Shown: positions 16,400 through 26,472 of the stretch, in pieces
How the letters are laid out: each line of letters starts with the position of its first letter
Numbering within the stretch: the stretch's first letter is position 1
From: Odoribacter sp. Z80
GTDB lineage: Bacteria > Bacteroidota > Bacteroidia > Bacteroidales > Marinifilaceae
NCBI RefSeq assembly: GCF_009935865.1
Contig: NZ_QWEL01000018.1
Location: forward strand, 1-43,642
Reading direction: 5' to 3'
Length of the DNA: 43,642 bases
The notes under the pieces: generated by a model
Told to the model about the DNA's origin: nothing
What the model saw: the letters and a program-made list of their open reading frames with translations, nothing else
The model's database searches: none
Translations under genes and position numbers: made by a program

Positions 16400-17278
16400 A
16401 ACGCATATTCAACTTTGGAATTAAGATATTTTTATGGGTATCAGTTTTATTCCCACATCTGATTTTTCCACAATAGAAAATATATTCCGCCACACAGAGG
16501 CCTCTAATAATCCTTCTTTTCATCAAAATGCTGGTATTCGCAATTCTTATACGAAAGACAAAAAGCATTATAAGATAAATTTTCCGTCCAAAAAACATTC
16601 ATTACTTCAATGCTATTTTTGTCTTCCCAACCCCTGCCGTTCCGGTAATTATCAAAAAATCACTCTGACTGACCAATTGCCTGATCTTTTCCAACTCTTT
16701 CTCTCTATGCAAAATGTATTATTCAAAAGTGTTGCAATACCCTTAGACGCTTTATTATATTCGTCAACAAAAGTATGGACAGAAACAATTTGCCCTGTAT
16801 CCAAAGGCAATCTCCTAAATACTCATGGACCAAATCCCTATGTTGCAGATGCAACTCTAATACCAAGGAATCAAGCATGTAAACTGTTAACCTGATTTTA
16901 ATTTCCCCCAGTAGATGTTCCAAAGACTGAATTTCCTCTGTACTTAAATTGAAGTTTATACAAAGCATTATTTCTGCTATCCCATTTACCGGAATTTTTG
17001 TTTTCGTAGCATCGAGACATTTCTCTATATCTTCCTGCAATTTTGCAACACCTTTGGTAACATTGGTTGAGTATTCTACAAATACGTATTTACCATGAGA
17101 CAACAAAAAAAGTATCAGGTGTTCCTTTTATTGTTTTTTGTTTTCCGCACTGACTTCCAACCCTCGAGAAAATACGATAATTCTCGTTCTTACGAATTAA
17201 GAAATTATCACATAGCTCTTGAAAAGCAGCTTCATTTATACTTGCAAGAGCATTTTCTATGGTTTGTAATCTACTCAC
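16400..17278 (-). pseudogene. Remnant of a STAND/NACHT-type NTPase with nuclease-like N-terminus
   Basis: From ATG 17278 the peptide begins MSRLQTIENALASINEAAF, continues through GSQCGKQKTIKGTPDTFF, shifts frame near 17100, goes on with GKYVFVEYSTNVTKGVAKLQ and HRDLVHEYLGD, shifts near 16800 to PLDTGQIVSVHTFVDEYNK, and shifts again near 16700 to HREKELEKIRQL and the Walker A GTAGVGKTK, where a stop follows at once. The rest to about 16400 has further stops. The N-terminal piece looks like a degenerate Mrr-like nuclease domain (GTPD...EYS). Large NTPases of this kind are phage sensors (Avs/NACHT class). Several independent frame breaks show that it is dead. Confidence 0.7.
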
Positions 17279-17524
17279 TGGTTATCTTTCAACTTTACAC
17301 AATTATTACATTACAGCAAAACAACCGAATTAATATAAAAACTTATATTAACCGAACCTCCTTCTTGTTTGTAAAACTAATAAATATTTGGAAACAGCTA
17401 AAATTATGTCTACTTAATAGTATTAAAAACTGCTGATAATAGCATTATAGATTTACTTTTCCCTGCTTCGTTTGGCATCTTATGGCAATAGAAATCATTT
17501 TTATGCCATGCCCAACCCCATATA

Positions 17525-17758
17525 TTACAACCTAATCCCCTCCAAATCGTCGGGAACGTAGATGTTGCCGGAAAATTCAGAGGCGGCTTCGGCGGTGTAG
17601 GTGGTTTTGCGGATTGCCAGATTCCTATCCTCCGTATGATACAACACCAGATTCTTCACGCCCAGGCTCCCGGCAAGACGCCCGGCATCGCGGGCGGTGC
17701 TGTGATGCTTTTTATAAAAGAAGCACGGGAATGGAAGTTCTTCCGCTTTGCTTTTCAA
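17525..17758 (-). pseudogene. C-terminal fragment of an MBL-fold (RNase Z-like) hydrolase
   Basis: About 77 codons, of which the last 60 (HHSTARDAGRLAGSLGVKNL, LYHTEDRN, then IYVPDDLEGIRL) match the C-terminal zinc-binding part of metallo-beta-lactamase-fold hydrolases of the RNase Z type; the DAGRLA and YH elements are conserved. The N-terminal HxHxDH part is missing and no ATG start exists; upstream the frame ends and the tex promoter begins. The 246 bases between it and the NTPase remnant (17279-17524) hold nothing I can name. Confidence 0.65.
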
Positions 17759-17761
17759 TGT

Positions 17762-17793
17762 TTTGAGGGAAACGGATAATTTGACTATTTTTG
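17762..17793 (+). promoter_or_regulatory. Promoter of tex
   Basis: TTTG (17762-17765), 20 bases, TATTTTTG (17786-17793). This excludes the TTG at 17791 as a start codon, since it lies inside the -7 box. Confidence 0.65.
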
Positions 17794-17811
17794 TCCAAAT
17801 TCGTTTTGCCT

Positions 17812-19953
17812 ATGATGGAATATACTATAAATCCGGTAGCATTCATCAGCGAGGAAACCGGAACAGACGGAACCTGTATCGGCCATTTATTGGCCTTGTT
17901 GGAGGAGGGGGCAACCATTCCTTTTATTGCCCGTTACCGAAAAGAACGCACCGGTAACATGGATGAAATACAAATCGGAAAGATTAAAACGCTTTATACC
18001 CGATTTCAGGAATTAGAAAAACGGAAAGCTACAGTTTTAGAAAATATCAAAGAACAGAATAAGCTGACAGAAGCCCTGGAACAACAAATCCGGACTTGCC
18101 GGGATTTACGTTTATTAGAGGACCTGTATTTGCCCTACAAACCTAAAAAACAGACACGTGCCGCAAAAGCCAGGAGCAAAGGACTGGAACCCCTGGCGGC
18201 TATTCTGATCAAACAGGAAAATGGGGATATTATCCCCAGAGCTGCCCGTTTTGTGAAAGGAGAAGTGAAAGACATTGAGGAAGCTTTGCAGGGAGCCGGA
18301 GATATTATGGCAGAATGGATGAATGAAAGTGAAACTGCCCGCAACCGCCTCCGGCGAATGATAGAACGGGAAGGTATGATTTTTGCCAAAGTACTCAAAG
18401 GCCAAGAAAAACAAGCAGAAAAATATACGGATTATTTCGACTATAAAGAACTGCTGAAACGGTGCCCGTCCCACCGCATGTTAGCTATCCGGCGGGGAGA
18501 AGCAGAAGGCATGTTAAAAGTAGGACTGGATCTTCCGGAGCCGGAAACACTGCAAATGCTGGAACGTATTTTCGTAAAAGCTGACAACGAAAGCGCCATC
18601 CGGGTAAAAATGGCAGTGAAAGATGCTTACAAAAGGTTGTTGTTCCCTTCGATTGAATCTGAATACCTCGCCTGGGGAAAACAAAAGGCGGATGAAGAAG
18701 CGATCCGGGTATTTTCAGAAAATCTCCGGCAATTACTATTAGCATCTCCATTGGGAAATAGGCGTGTCCTGGCACTGGACCCGGGATTCCGGACAGGATG
18801 TAAAGTGGTGTGCCTGGATGAAACCGGGAAGTTATTGCATAATGAAACAATCTATCCTCACCCTCCCCGCAACGAGGTCAGGCAAGCCTCCACCAAAATA
18901 ATAAATTTAGTGGAAATGTACGACATACAAGCCTTAGCGATCGGAAACGGAACGGCAGGCCGGGAAACGGAGAATTTTATCCGGAACCTGCGATTTGAGC
19001 GCAAGGTGCAGGTATTTGTCGTTTCAGAGAACGGAGCGTCGGTCTATTCGGCTTCTCCTATTGCACGGGAAGAATTTCCGGATTACGACGTAACAGTCCG
19101 CGGAGCAGTTTCCATCGGCCGTCGCTTGATGGATCCATTGGCCGAGTTAGTGAAAATTGACCCGAAATCCATCGGCGTAGGACAATACCAACACGATGTA
19201 GATCAAGGAAAATTGAAAGAAGCCCTGGACCAGGTTGTGGAGTCCTGCGTCAACCGGGTCGGAGTAAATGTAAATACAGCCGGGAAATATCTTTTGATGC
19301 ATGTTTCCGGCTTAGGTCCCGTCCTGGCCGAAAACATCGAGCAATACATCCGGGAAAACGGAGCATTGAAAAGCCGGGAGGAACTGAAACAGGTAAAGCG
19401 AATGGGAGCAAAAGCTTTTGAACAATGCGCCGGCTTCTTACGAATCCAGGAAGCGACAAATCCCCTAGACAATTCTTCCGTACATCCGGAAGCTTATTAC
19501 ATGGTGGAGAAAATTGCCCGTGACATGGAAGTAGAAGTAAAAGAACTCATCGGAAATGAAAAACTCTGTAATCAGATAAATATTCAGCGCTATGCAGATG
19601 ATAAAATAGGCCTCCTGACCTTAACTGATATTGTGGAAGAGCTAAAAAAACCCGGACGCGACCCCCGTTCTATGGCAAAAGTATTCAGTTTCGCCGAAGG
19701 GATCCATACAATAAACGATTTAGAGATGGGTATGGTTTTACCGGGAATTGTAACAAACCTTACCAACTTCGGAGCATTTGTAGACGTCGGGGTACACCAG
19801 GACGGATTGGTGCATATTTCTGAAATAGCGGACCGCTATGTGGCCAATCCGGCAGAAGTGTTGTGCGTACATCAGCAAATAAAAGTGAAAGTGATACAAT
19901 TGGAAAAAGAAAGAAAAAGAATTGGCCTTTCCATTAAACAAGTGGAAAATTAA
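17812..19953 (+). CDS. tex: Tex family S1 RNA-binding transcription accessory protein
   Basis: 713 residues. The order of domains is that of Tex/YhgF: helical N-terminal part with IPFIARYRKERTGNMDE (about 37-53) and LYLPYKPKKQTRA, a YqgF RNase H-like domain starting LALDPGFRTGCKV (about 321), a helix-hairpin-helix (GLGPVLAENIEQYI, KQVKRMGAKAFEQCAGFLRI) and a C-terminal S1 domain (MVLPGIVTNLTNFGAFVDVG, GLVHISEIADRYV). Tex is a conserved cytoplasmic nucleic-acid-binding protein that influences transcription. Two ATGs (17812 and 17815) are possible starts; I give the first. The copper ATPase gene follows after 74 bases. Confidence 0.95.
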   Translation: MMEYTINPVAFISEETGTDGTCIGHLLALLEEGATIPFIARYRKERTGNMDEIQIGKIKTLYTRFQELEKRKATVLENIKEQNKLTEALEQQIRTCRDLRLLEDLYLPYKPKKQTRAAKARSKGLEPLAAILIKQENGDIIPRAARFVKGEVKDIEEALQGAGDIMAEWMNESETARNRLRRMIEREGMIFAKVLKGQEKQAEKYTDYFDYKELLKRCPSHRMLAIRRGEAEGMLKVGLDLPEPETLQMLERIFVKADNESAIRVKMAVKDAYKRLLFPSIESEYLAWGKQKADEEAIRVFSENLRQLLLASPLGNRRVLALDPGFRTGCKVVCLDETGKLLHNETIYPHPPRNEVRQASTKIINLVEMYDIQALAIGNGTAGRETENFIRNLRFERKVQVFVVSENGASVYSASPIAREEFPDYDVTVRGAVSIGRRLMDPLAELVKIDPKSIGVGQYQHDVDQGKLKEALDQVVESCVNRVGVNVNTAGKYLLMHVSGLGPVLAENIEQYIRENGALKSREELKQVKRMGAKAFEQCAGFLRIQEATNPLDNSSVHPEAYYMVEKIARDMEVEVKELIGNEKLCNQINIQRYADDKIGLLTLTDIVEELKKPGRDPRSMAKVFSFAEGIHTINDLEMGMVLPGIVTNLTNFGAFVDVGVHQDGLVHISEIADRYVANPAEVLCVHQQIKVKVIQLEKERKRIGLSIKQVEN

Positions 19954-20027
19954 GCCTAATAAAATAACAACTCTCATTTTGCTCTTGCAACCTATTCCGG
20001 CAAATCTCGTAATGGCGGGAAAAGGCC

Positions 20028-22256
20028 ATGAAAAAAGAGCAAACCAGAAAAGATACATTTTACATTACCGGAATGAGTTGCGCCGGATGTGCTGCCCATG
20101 TGGAAAAAGCATTAGCAGCTACAAAAGGCATAAAAGAAGCCAAAGTCAATTTTGCAGCATCCACAGTGATGGTGACGTATGACCCGGAAATCGTAAATCC
20201 TACGGATTTACAACTCATTGTCCGGCAGCACGGCTATGAGCTGTTTCTCGAAGAAGAATCCCAAACAGACCCGACAGAGACAATCCGACTCCGGGACTAT
20301 CAACAACTGAAATGTAAAACAGTATGGGCCATCCTGTTAACACTGCCTGTAGTTATTATCGGCATGTTTTTTATGCACATGCCTTACAGCAACTGGATTA
20401 TGCTCTTTTTTACCATACCGGTGTTGTTTGTTTCTGGACGAAGTTTTTATGTGAATGCCTGGCAGCAACTAAAGCACGGCCATGCCAATATGGATACCCT
20501 GGTTGCCATCAGCACGGGTATTGCTTTCCTTTTCAGCCTATTTAATACCCTATGGCCCTATTACTGGACCACACGAGGCCTAGAATCACACGTATATTAC
20601 GAAGCTGCCGCCGTTATTATCGCCTTGATTTTATTAGGCCGCCTATTGGAAAGCCGGGCAAAGGCCAATACTTCTTCTGCAATCCGCAAATTGATGGGAT
20701 TGCGTCCCAAAACTGTGGTTCGGGTACTGGAAAACGGTACTGAGCAGGAAATTCCCTTGAAAGCAATACAACCGGGAGATATCCTGGTGGTAAAGCCAGG
20801 CAATCAAATTCCGGTAGACGGTACCGTCACAGAAGGTAGTTCTTTTGTAGATGAGAGTATGATTACCGGTGAACCCATCCCCGTAGAAAAAGTTACGGGA
20901 ACTCCTGTGTTTTCAGGAACGGTAAATCAAAAAGGGAGCTTTCGGTTTATAGCGGAAAAAGTCGGAAGCGAAACGGTATTGTCACACATCATAAAAATGG
21001 TACAGGAAGCCCAGGGAAGTAAAGCCCCTGTCGAGCGTTTGACAGATAAAATAGCAGGTATATTTGTGCCTGTCGTGATAAGTATTGCCGTGATTACTTT
21101 CATCATCTGGATGCTGGCCGGCGGAGAAATGGCTTTTACCCGTGCTTTGCTGACCTCGGTAACAGTACTTGTCATTGCCTGTCCGTGTGCTTTAGGATTG
21201 GCCACCCCCACCGCTATTATGGTCGGAATAGGCAAAGGAGCAGAACACCACATTCTCATCCGGGATGCTGAAAGTCTCGAGCAACTATACCGTGTGAGTG
21301 CCGTAATTCTGGATAAAACAGGCACCATCACGGAGGGTAAACCTACAGTTTCGGCCATTTTCTGGACCCAGGAAGCAGACCATTCTGTTTATCTGCCCAT
21401 TTTGCTACATCTGGAAAGCAAATCAGAACACCCTCTGGCAGATGCAGTAGTCACTCATTTGACAGAAAAAGGAATAACCTCTTCTTTGAAAGGGGAGTTT
21501 GAAAGCATCACCGGACAAGGCGTGCAAGGCGTTATAGACGGAAAGACTTTTTATGTAGGAAACCGCCGTTTGCTGGATGCTCATGATATCTACAGCACGA
21601 CGGAACAGGATATTCTGGCCGATACTTGCAGTCTGGAAGGCAAAACGGTAGTCTATTTTGCCGACAGCCGACGAGTGTTGGCTCTAATTGTGATTGCCGA
21701 CCGGATAAAAAAGGGAGCTGCGGATGCGATACGGCAGTTACAGAGAGAAAATATTAAAGTATACATGCTGACGGGAGACAATGCTATCACTGCCCGTGCA
21801 GTAGCAAAACAAGCAGGCATAAAACAATACGAGGCGGAGGTCATGCCTTCGGATAAAGCCGGCTTTATAAAAAAATTACAGCAACAAGGGCATGTTGTCG
21901 CAATGGCAGGAGACGGGATTAACGACTCTGAGGCATTGGCATTGGCCGATGTCAGCATTGCTATGGGAAAAGGTTCGGATATTGCCATTGATGTGGCAAA
22001 AATCACACTCATCACTTCCGACTTGCAAGCCATCCCCCAAGCCTGGAAATTATCCCGGCAAACAGTAACAGCTATCCGGCAAAATTTATTCTGGGCATTT
22101 ATCTATAATCTTATCGGAATTCCTTTAGCTGCAGGCGTATTATATCCTTGCTGCAGTTTTTTACTGAATCCGATGATTGCTGCGGCAGCTATGGCTTTCA
22201 GTTCTGTATCGGTGATAACCAATAGTTTACGGATAAAAGCTAAAAAGATAGAATAA
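20028..22256 (+). CDS. copA: Cu(+)-exporting P1B-type ATPase
   Basis: 742 residues. An N-terminal heavy-metal-associated domain has GMSCAGC (Cys18, Cys21). The membrane part carries CPC (385-387) with ALGLATPT behind it, typical of P1B-1 copper pumps. Actuator TGE (280-282), phosphorylation site DKTGT (429-433), nucleotide-binding HP (468-469) and GDGIND near the C-terminal third are all present. It exports Cu(+) (or Ag(+)) across the inner membrane. No CsoR/CueR-type regulator or CopZ-like chaperone gene is next to it. Gene and start (ATG 20028) are clear. Confidence 0.93.
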   Translation: MKKEQTRKDTFYITGMSCAGCAAHVEKALAATKGIKEAKVNFAASTVMVTYDPEIVNPTDLQLIVRQHGYELFLEEESQTDPTETIRLRDYQQLKCKTVWAILLTLPVVIIGMFFMHMPYSNWIMLFFTIPVLFVSGRSFYVNAWQQLKHGHANMDTLVAISTGIAFLFSLFNTLWPYYWTTRGLESHVYYEAAAVIIALILLGRLLESRAKANTSSAIRKLMGLRPKTVVRVLENGTEQEIPLKAIQPGDILVVKPGNQIPVDGTVTEGSSFVDESMITGEPIPVEKVTGTPVFSGTVNQKGSFRFIAEKVGSETVLSHIIKMVQEAQGSKAPVERLTDKIAGIFVPVVISIAVITFIIWMLAGGEMAFTRALLTSVTVLVIACPCALGLATPTAIMVGIGKGAEHHILIRDAESLEQLYRVSAVILDKTGTITEGKPTVSAIFWTQEADHSVYLPILLHLESKSEHPLADAVVTHLTEKGITSSLKGEFESITGQGVQGVIDGKTFYVGNRRLLDAHDIYSTTEQDILADTCSLEGKTVVYFADSRRVLALIVIADRIKKGAADAIRQLQRENIKVYMLTGDNAITARAVAKQAGIKQYEAEVMPSDKAGFIKKLQQQGHVVAMAGDGINDSEALALADVSIAMGKGSDIAIDVAKITLITSDLQAIPQAWKLSRQTVTAIRQNLFWAFIYNLIGIPLAAGVLYPCCSFLLNPMIAAAAMAFSSVSVITNSLRIKAKKIE

Positions 22257-22321
22257 ACCTGTCTCCTATCTATTTCGTATAAGAAAAACGGGATAATAAT
22301 CATTATAAAAGTAACCAAATT

Positions 22322-22702
22322 ATGAATCACGAAGAAAAGAAAAACATGCCTGTCTCCGATGAACCTGTAAAACCAAACAGATGCGGATGTAACAAACCGG
22401 GAAAAAGTCAGAAAATGGCAGAAGACCAAACGACGGAAAATGATATTGCAGGAGCTTCCCGGTATGAAAGAGTAGAAAGCGACCAGTCTACCGGAATTTT
22501 TGCCCAACAGACACAAGCATATAATAAAGCCATGGACAAAATCCAGGAAAATGATAACGAAAATGCCAAAGACAATCTTTCAGACTATATGGATGAATTG
22601 AAAGAAGAATCAGAGACTTTGAACGACCATCCAACTCCTTACGGAAATACCGAGGATTCCTCCGAATTCCCCTCTGAAGGGAAGTTCACCCCTCCCTATT
22701 AG
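22322..22702 (+). CDS. Small acidic hydrophilic protein of unknown function
   Basis: 126 residues, no signal peptide or membrane helix, rich in Asp, Glu, Asn and Lys and probably largely disordered. It has a cysteine pair early on (NRCGCNKPGKS, Cys22 and Cys24). It lies 65 bases after copA and could be co-transcribed with it; the cysteines would allow metal binding, but that is a guess. I do not recognise a family. Confidence 0.6.
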   Translation: MNHEEKKNMPVSDEPVKPNRCGCNKPGKSQKMAEDQTTENDIAGASRYERVESDQSTGIFAQQTQAYNKAMDKIQENDNENAKDNLSDYMDELKEESETLNDHPTPYGNTEDSSEFPSEGKFTPPY

Positions 22703-22710
22703 AAATAAAA

Positions 22711-22742
22711 CTCCTGCCATCCAGAATCCGGGATGACAGGAG
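22711..22742 (-). terminator. Hairpin between convergent genes
   Basis: CTCCTGCCATCC pairs with GGATGACAGGAG with one mismatch and an 8-base loop. On the minus strand TTTTATTT follows, so it ends the AsmA transcript and perhaps also the copA side. Confidence 0.7.
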
Positions 22743-22761
22743 TACATACCATCTCTCTTTC

Positions 22762-25275
22762 CTATTTCTTTTTCTTGAAAAGATTTTGCAACCCATCCAA
22801 TAAATTTCCTTTTAATTCTTTTTCAGCTTCTTTAGTCACCCTTTTTATTGCCTTCGAAAGATCCGGTTTAATCACCGGTTTTGTCAGTGTTCCTTCTACT
22901 TTAGCATCCAAATCCAGTGATTCTATATTACCAGAACCGGGAATAGATTTTAACAAATTGTTGATGTCACTGCCGAAATATTCACGTCTGACAGTCATGG
23001 AAAGGGTGTAATCAAGCTGACCTCCGGCCGTCTGAGTACCGTAAATCGTGACAGGATTACCGGCAAAGGTTGTCTTAAAAGGCTCTACCCTGATATTCCC
23101 GTTTTCAAGTTTAAAATCAATTTTCAGGTGACTGATGCTCAATCTGCTGAGTTCCTCATTTTTCAAAACGCTGGCCAATTGATTCATGGCCGGATTATCT
23201 TTCAGCAATATTCCCTGCGATTCTACATAACCGCTCCCGTTAGCTGTGGTCATGACAGGGCTCATGGCCTGGTCCAACTGAGAAGAAAATTTCATGGAAG
23301 CGGAAATCCGCCCGTTACAATTCATGGCAATGGGTATACTCTGACGAATAAAGGTAAAAGCCTCATAAGCTTCATGGATATCAAAATGATTGACCTGCAG
23401 GTTAAAATCTACTTCCGGCGCCCGGGGATCACGCGTATTGTACCGACCATTCATAACCATATTCCCGTCCAGCATATCCATACTCAGATTTTTCAAAGTA
23501 GCTACGGCATTGGCCAGGCTCACCCGCCCTTTCACATTTTCAACGGTCAAACGGTCAAAAAGAAGAGTATGGATTTGAGTTGTAAAATGGATATCTATAT
23601 TTTCGGGTATTTCCAGAGCACCTTCTGTTACAGGAGTTCCTCGCTGCGATGTCCGAGATGCCATGGACACAGTATCTTTCCGGGCCGCCTGCATCTGAGC
23701 GATGATAAATTCATTCAGATTGACTTTCGTAGAATTTAAAGAAAAATCCCCCTTTAAAATCCCGTTTCTGAAAACATAGGGCAAATAACCGGACAAATCT
23801 CCCTGTAAAACAAAATCTGAAGAAAAAACATTCGCCTGGAACTGATTCAGCTTTAAAGAAGCTGGAGTAATCAGAATTTGGCCCCGAGGTATCGAAAAGC
23901 CCTCCGGAAACATGGAATTGACAAACAAAATATCCTTGAAATCCACGTTTCCTTTGGCAACGAACTTCTCATACTGCTCATTTTCAATGTATTTATACAT
24001 CCCTTTAAAAGTGACATCCGTATTAACGACTCCTTCAAGCCTAACTTCTTTTAAAGGCAAAGCTTTTTTCAAATTAGCAAAATTGAGGGTCCCGACCGCC
24101 CCGCCGTTCAATTGAGGGTCATGGGGATTTCGGATGTACAGAAACAAATTGAAAGGATTATCAGCAATAGCAAAACTCATCTTTTTCAAGTTGATTTGCA
24201 TGGAATCCATAGGGCCACCTGGATGAGTCATGTTTAAATCCATATTGATATTTTGAACGGATTCCGGTAATCCAGGATATTGAATCATCGCCCCGTTTAC
24301 CTGCAAATTCACCTGAAAAGCCGGCCAATGACCGGTGTAATAATCCCCTTTTACGGTTGCATTTAATTTAAAATCACCGTTTGTCTTCAAGTCTTGAATA
24401 CACTCCCGGAAGGCCTTGGGAATCAAAGCCAGCAAGCTTTCAAATTGTGTCTCGGGAGAATCCAGCTGCAGATCCATCCGGTATTTATCAGGAAAAACGG
24501 CTAAATTTCCGGTTAGGTTGAGTTTGAGGTCATTCATGGTAAGGTCATTCTTTTCAATCTCAAAAACCAAATCCTGCAAATCTGCCTTTATGATAGCCCG
24601 CCAATCCAAACCAACCTTATTTAACCATACACTGTTCCGGTGACGCAAAGAAATATCTTTCACAGACAATGATAAATCCGCCAACGTGCTTCTTTCAGAA
24701 AAATTTCCCTTCAATTTCAAATCCAGATGCTCCATGCGGAAATAAGTGGAATTTTGATAATCCAGATCATTGATAAAGAGATTATCGATGTGTATATCAC
24801 TCAATTGCAAACTTTTACCGGCAAACCCTTTTCCCTCAGCCGGAACAAAAGCCCCGGGAGCTGAAGTACCTGTATTATCCTGTATCAGAACATCCCAATT
24901 TTTATATCCGGCAGTGTCAGTAATCAGATTTAAACGACAATCCTTCAACAAAAAACGGTTCACAACAACTTCTTTACCGCTAAGCAGGGATTTTAAATTG
25001 ACGGAAGCCTCAATGCGCGGAATATTCAGCAACGTATCTCCTGAAAATCTTTCACGACCTATAAGCGAAACCTCTTCCAAGGTTACGTTCAAATCCGGAA
25101 AACTCCTGAACATACTCAGGCTCATATCTCCAATTTTTAATTCAGCCTTGGTATGGCGAGATATATGTGTTTCAACAAGTTGCAAAATATCCCCCTTAAA
25201 TAAAAAAGGAATTAAAAACAATAAAACCAGGATTATACCCACAAAAGCAGAAAAAAGAAGGACACATTTTTTCAT
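22762..25275 (-). CDS. AsmA family protein
   Basis: 837 residues. An N-terminal membrane anchor (LLFSAFVGIILVLLFLIPFL, 6-25) is followed by the AsmA N-terminal domain (LKIGDMSLSMFRSFPDLNVTLEEV; LLNIPRIEASVNLKSLL) and a long periplasmic beta-rich domain ending with the AsmA_2 part (NIRVEPFKTTFAGNPVTIYG, SLDLDAKVEGTLTKPVIKPD in pieces). Family members are anchored in the inner membrane and linked to phospholipid transport to the outer membrane. It follows the HhH gene by 61 bases in the same direction and ends at the hairpin at 22711. Confidence 0.9.
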   Translation of the reverse strand: MKKCVLLFSAFVGIILVLLFLIPFLFKGDILQLVETHISRHTKAELKIGDMSLSMFRSFPDLNVTLEEVSLIGRERFSGDTLLNIPRIEASVNLKSLLSGKEVVVNRFLLKDCRLNLITDTAGYKNWDVLIQDNTGTSAPGAFVPAEGKGFAGKSLQLSDIHIDNLFINDLDYQNSTYFRMEHLDLKLKGNFSERSTLADLSLSVKDISLRHRNSVWLNKVGLDWRAIIKADLQDLVFEIEKNDLTMNDLKLNLTGNLAVFPDKYRMDLQLDSPETQFESLLALIPKAFRECIQDLKTNGDFKLNATVKGDYYTGHWPAFQVNLQVNGAMIQYPGLPESVQNINMDLNMTHPGGPMDSMQINLKKMSFAIADNPFNLFLYIRNPHDPQLNGGAVGTLNFANLKKALPLKEVRLEGVVNTDVTFKGMYKYIENEQYEKFVAKGNVDFKDILFVNSMFPEGFSIPRGQILITPASLKLNQFQANVFSSDFVLQGDLSGYLPYVFRNGILKGDFSLNSTKVNLNEFIIAQMQAARKDTVSMASRTSQRGTPVTEGALEIPENIDIHFTTQIHTLLFDRLTVENVKGRVSLANAVATLKNLSMDMLDGNMVMNGRYNTRDPRAPEVDFNLQVNHFDIHEAYEAFTFIRQSIPIAMNCNGRISASMKFSSQLDQAMSPVMTTANGSGYVESQGILLKDNPAMNQLASVLKNEELSRLSISHLKIDFKLENGNIRVEPFKTTFAGNPVTIYGTQTAGGQLDYTLSMTVRREYFGSDINNLLKSIPGSGNIESLDLDAKVEGTLTKPVIKPDLSKAIKRVTKEAEKELKGNLLDGLQNLFKKKK

Positions 25276-25313
25276 AGTAAAACAATTTATTGTTTCGAAC
25301 GGCTGACTTCTGA

Positions 25314-25321
25314 CAAAGTTA
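25314..25321 (-). promoter_or_regulatory. Possible -7 box of the AsmA gene
   Basis: TAACTTTG on the minus strand fits TAnnTTTG, 39 bases before the AsmA ATG. The -33 box is poor. Confidence 0.35.
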
Positions 25322-25336
25322 TAAAAGCCGGAAAAA

Positions 25337-25930
25337 CTATTTGAAATAAGGTTTAATTTTTTTCAGTCTATAGCCCGGCAATACTCCTTTAGCCTCCAAT
25401 AACCGGTAAGAAAGATTCCCGTATTGTTGTTTCGCCTTAAAAATCATTTTAACATCTTCATATTCGAGGTAAGGATGTCTCAATACAGCCTTAAAATCCA
25501 GGCTATCCAGATCACGTTTCACGATTCGGGTGGTATCTACACAGAAAAAAGAGGAGGCCGAGTCCACATCAAAATAAGCCATCTTTAACTCTTTCAATTG
25601 TTTTAAACTATAATATCCCCCGAGACGTTCCCGGTAACGGATTATTTTAGAGGCATAATAGGGTCCGATGCCTCTGACTTTAAGCAAGGCCATACTATCG
25701 GCAGTATTGAGTTCCACAAGCAGACCGGATTTCTTATTTTGCCTTATAGGAATAACCTGCTGACCGGAATCAGTATGTAAAATAAGACTATCGTGGAAAA
25801 TCTCCGCCGCTACAGGCAACAGAAATAACCCGGAATCGTCAGGCAGAAACTGCCTGGGAAAGATTAATAAAACCATAATCAAAAAAAGCAGGACGACCAC
25901 TCCTTTCCTTTCAGATGCATTAAAAATCAT
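25337..25930 (-). CDS. Helix-hairpin-helix protein (ComEA-like)
   Basis: 197 residues. One N-terminal membrane helix (VVVLLFLIMVLLIFP, about 11-25) is followed by an extracytoplasmic part with two helix-hairpin-helix units: ELNTADSMALLKVRGIGPYY with ASKIIRYRERLGGYYSLKQL behind it, and a second near FKAVLRHPYLEYEDVKMI. ComEA-type proteins bind DNA outside the membrane during uptake; in Bacteroidales such HhH proteins are widespread and their role is not settled. Stand-alone or first gene of a pair with the AsmA gene. Confidence 0.85.
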   Translation of the reverse strand: MIFNASERKGVVVLLFLIMVLLIFPRQFLPDDSGLFLLPVAAEIFHDSLILHTDSGQQVIPIRQNKKSGLLVELNTADSMALLKVRGIGPYYASKIIRYRERLGGYYSLKQLKELKMAYFDVDSASSFFCVDTTRIVKRDLDSLDFKAVLRHPYLEYEDVKMIFKAKQQYGNLSYRLLEAKGVLPGYRLKKIKPYFK

Positions 25931-26068
25931 AGCACACAGATATTAATAGAACCTATTTGTAATTTACGACAAATGAAAGAAACAACCAACAAGAAAAACC
26001 AATTACAGCATTAAAACTTCCACTACGCACCCAAGCTCATCCGAAACGAAAAAATAGCACTTATATTT

Positions 26069-26099
26069 TTTGTAACTAATAAAAAATGCCCTATATTTG
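26069..26099 (+). promoter_or_regulatory. Promoter of tRNA-Lys
   Basis: TTTG (26069-26072), 19 bases, TATATTTG (26092-26099): a full match to the Bacteroidetes consensus. A small hairpin (CCGCAA...TTGCGG, about 26103-26125) lies between it and the tRNA. Confidence 0.75.
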
Positions 26100-26128
26100 C
26101 ACCCGCAATCCGGAAGGTATTGCGGTTT

Positions 26129-26201
26129 GATTCGCTAGCTCAGCCGGTAGAGCACAACACTTTTAATGTTGGGGTCCTGGGTTCGAATCCCAGGCGGATC
26201 A
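26129..26201 (+). tRNA. tRNA-Lys (anticodon TTT)
   Basis: 73 bases folding into a complete cloverleaf: acceptor GATTCGC/GCGGATC with discriminator A, D-arm GCTCAGCCGGTAGAGC, anticodon arm CAACA-CTTTTAA-TGTTG, T-arm CTGGG-TTCGAAT-CCCAG. CCA is not encoded. Its last bases are the att core of the element that follows, so the integrated element rebuilds the 3' end. Confidence 0.97.
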
Positions 26202-26202
26202 C
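26189..26202 (+). other. attL core in tRNA-Lys
   Basis: CCCAGGCGGATCAC, covering the 3' strand of the T-stem and the acceptor. Identical to 32489-32502. Confidence 0.8.
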
Positions 26203-26236
26203 TGAAACGCTGGACAGAAATGGACAGTAAATGTAC

Positions 26237-26271
26237 AACTCCTACAATATCAAGGTATTGTAGGAGTTTTT
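26237..26271 (+). terminator. Terminator after tRNA-Lys
   Basis: AACTCCTACAATA pairs perfectly with TATTGTAGGAGTT around a 6-base loop, followed by T residues. Confidence 0.85.
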
Positions 26272-26285
26272 CTTTGTATAATGTC

Positions 26286-26346
26286 TGTGACCTAAGACAC
26301 GAAAAGGTCACAAAAAGACACAATTTCGTGACCAATTCGTGACCTG
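26286..26346. repeat. Direct and inverted GTGACC/GACAC repeats, likely integrase arm sites
   Basis: GTGACC occurs at about 26287, 26328 and 26339 and inverted as GGTCAC near 26306; GACAC at about 26296 and 26317. They lie between the att core and the integrase gene, where IntDOT-type recombinases bind arm-type sites. The same arrangement recurs at 32586. Confidence 0.6.
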
Positions 26347-26445
26347 TCCACCCTCTAAGATTTTAGGTCACGGAATGTCTTAAATTGGCGGTTTGTTGTC
26401 TTGATTTGTCCGTACTGCAAATATCTCATTTTCAGTTTATCAATT

Positions 26446-26453
26446 TAAGTTTG
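26446..26453 (+). promoter_or_regulatory. Possible -7 box of the integrase gene
   Basis: TAAGTTTG fits TAnnTTTG 20 bases before the ATG; AAAGAGA lies just upstream of the ATG as a ribosome-binding-like stretch. No clear -33 box. Confidence 0.35.
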
Positions 26454-26472
26454 TAACTAAAAAAAAGAGATT

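Noticed and set aside
16434-16895. A 153-residue plus-strand frame in the NTPase remnant
   Set aside because: The opposite strand shows the Walker A and other family motifs in broken frames, so this frame is incidental.
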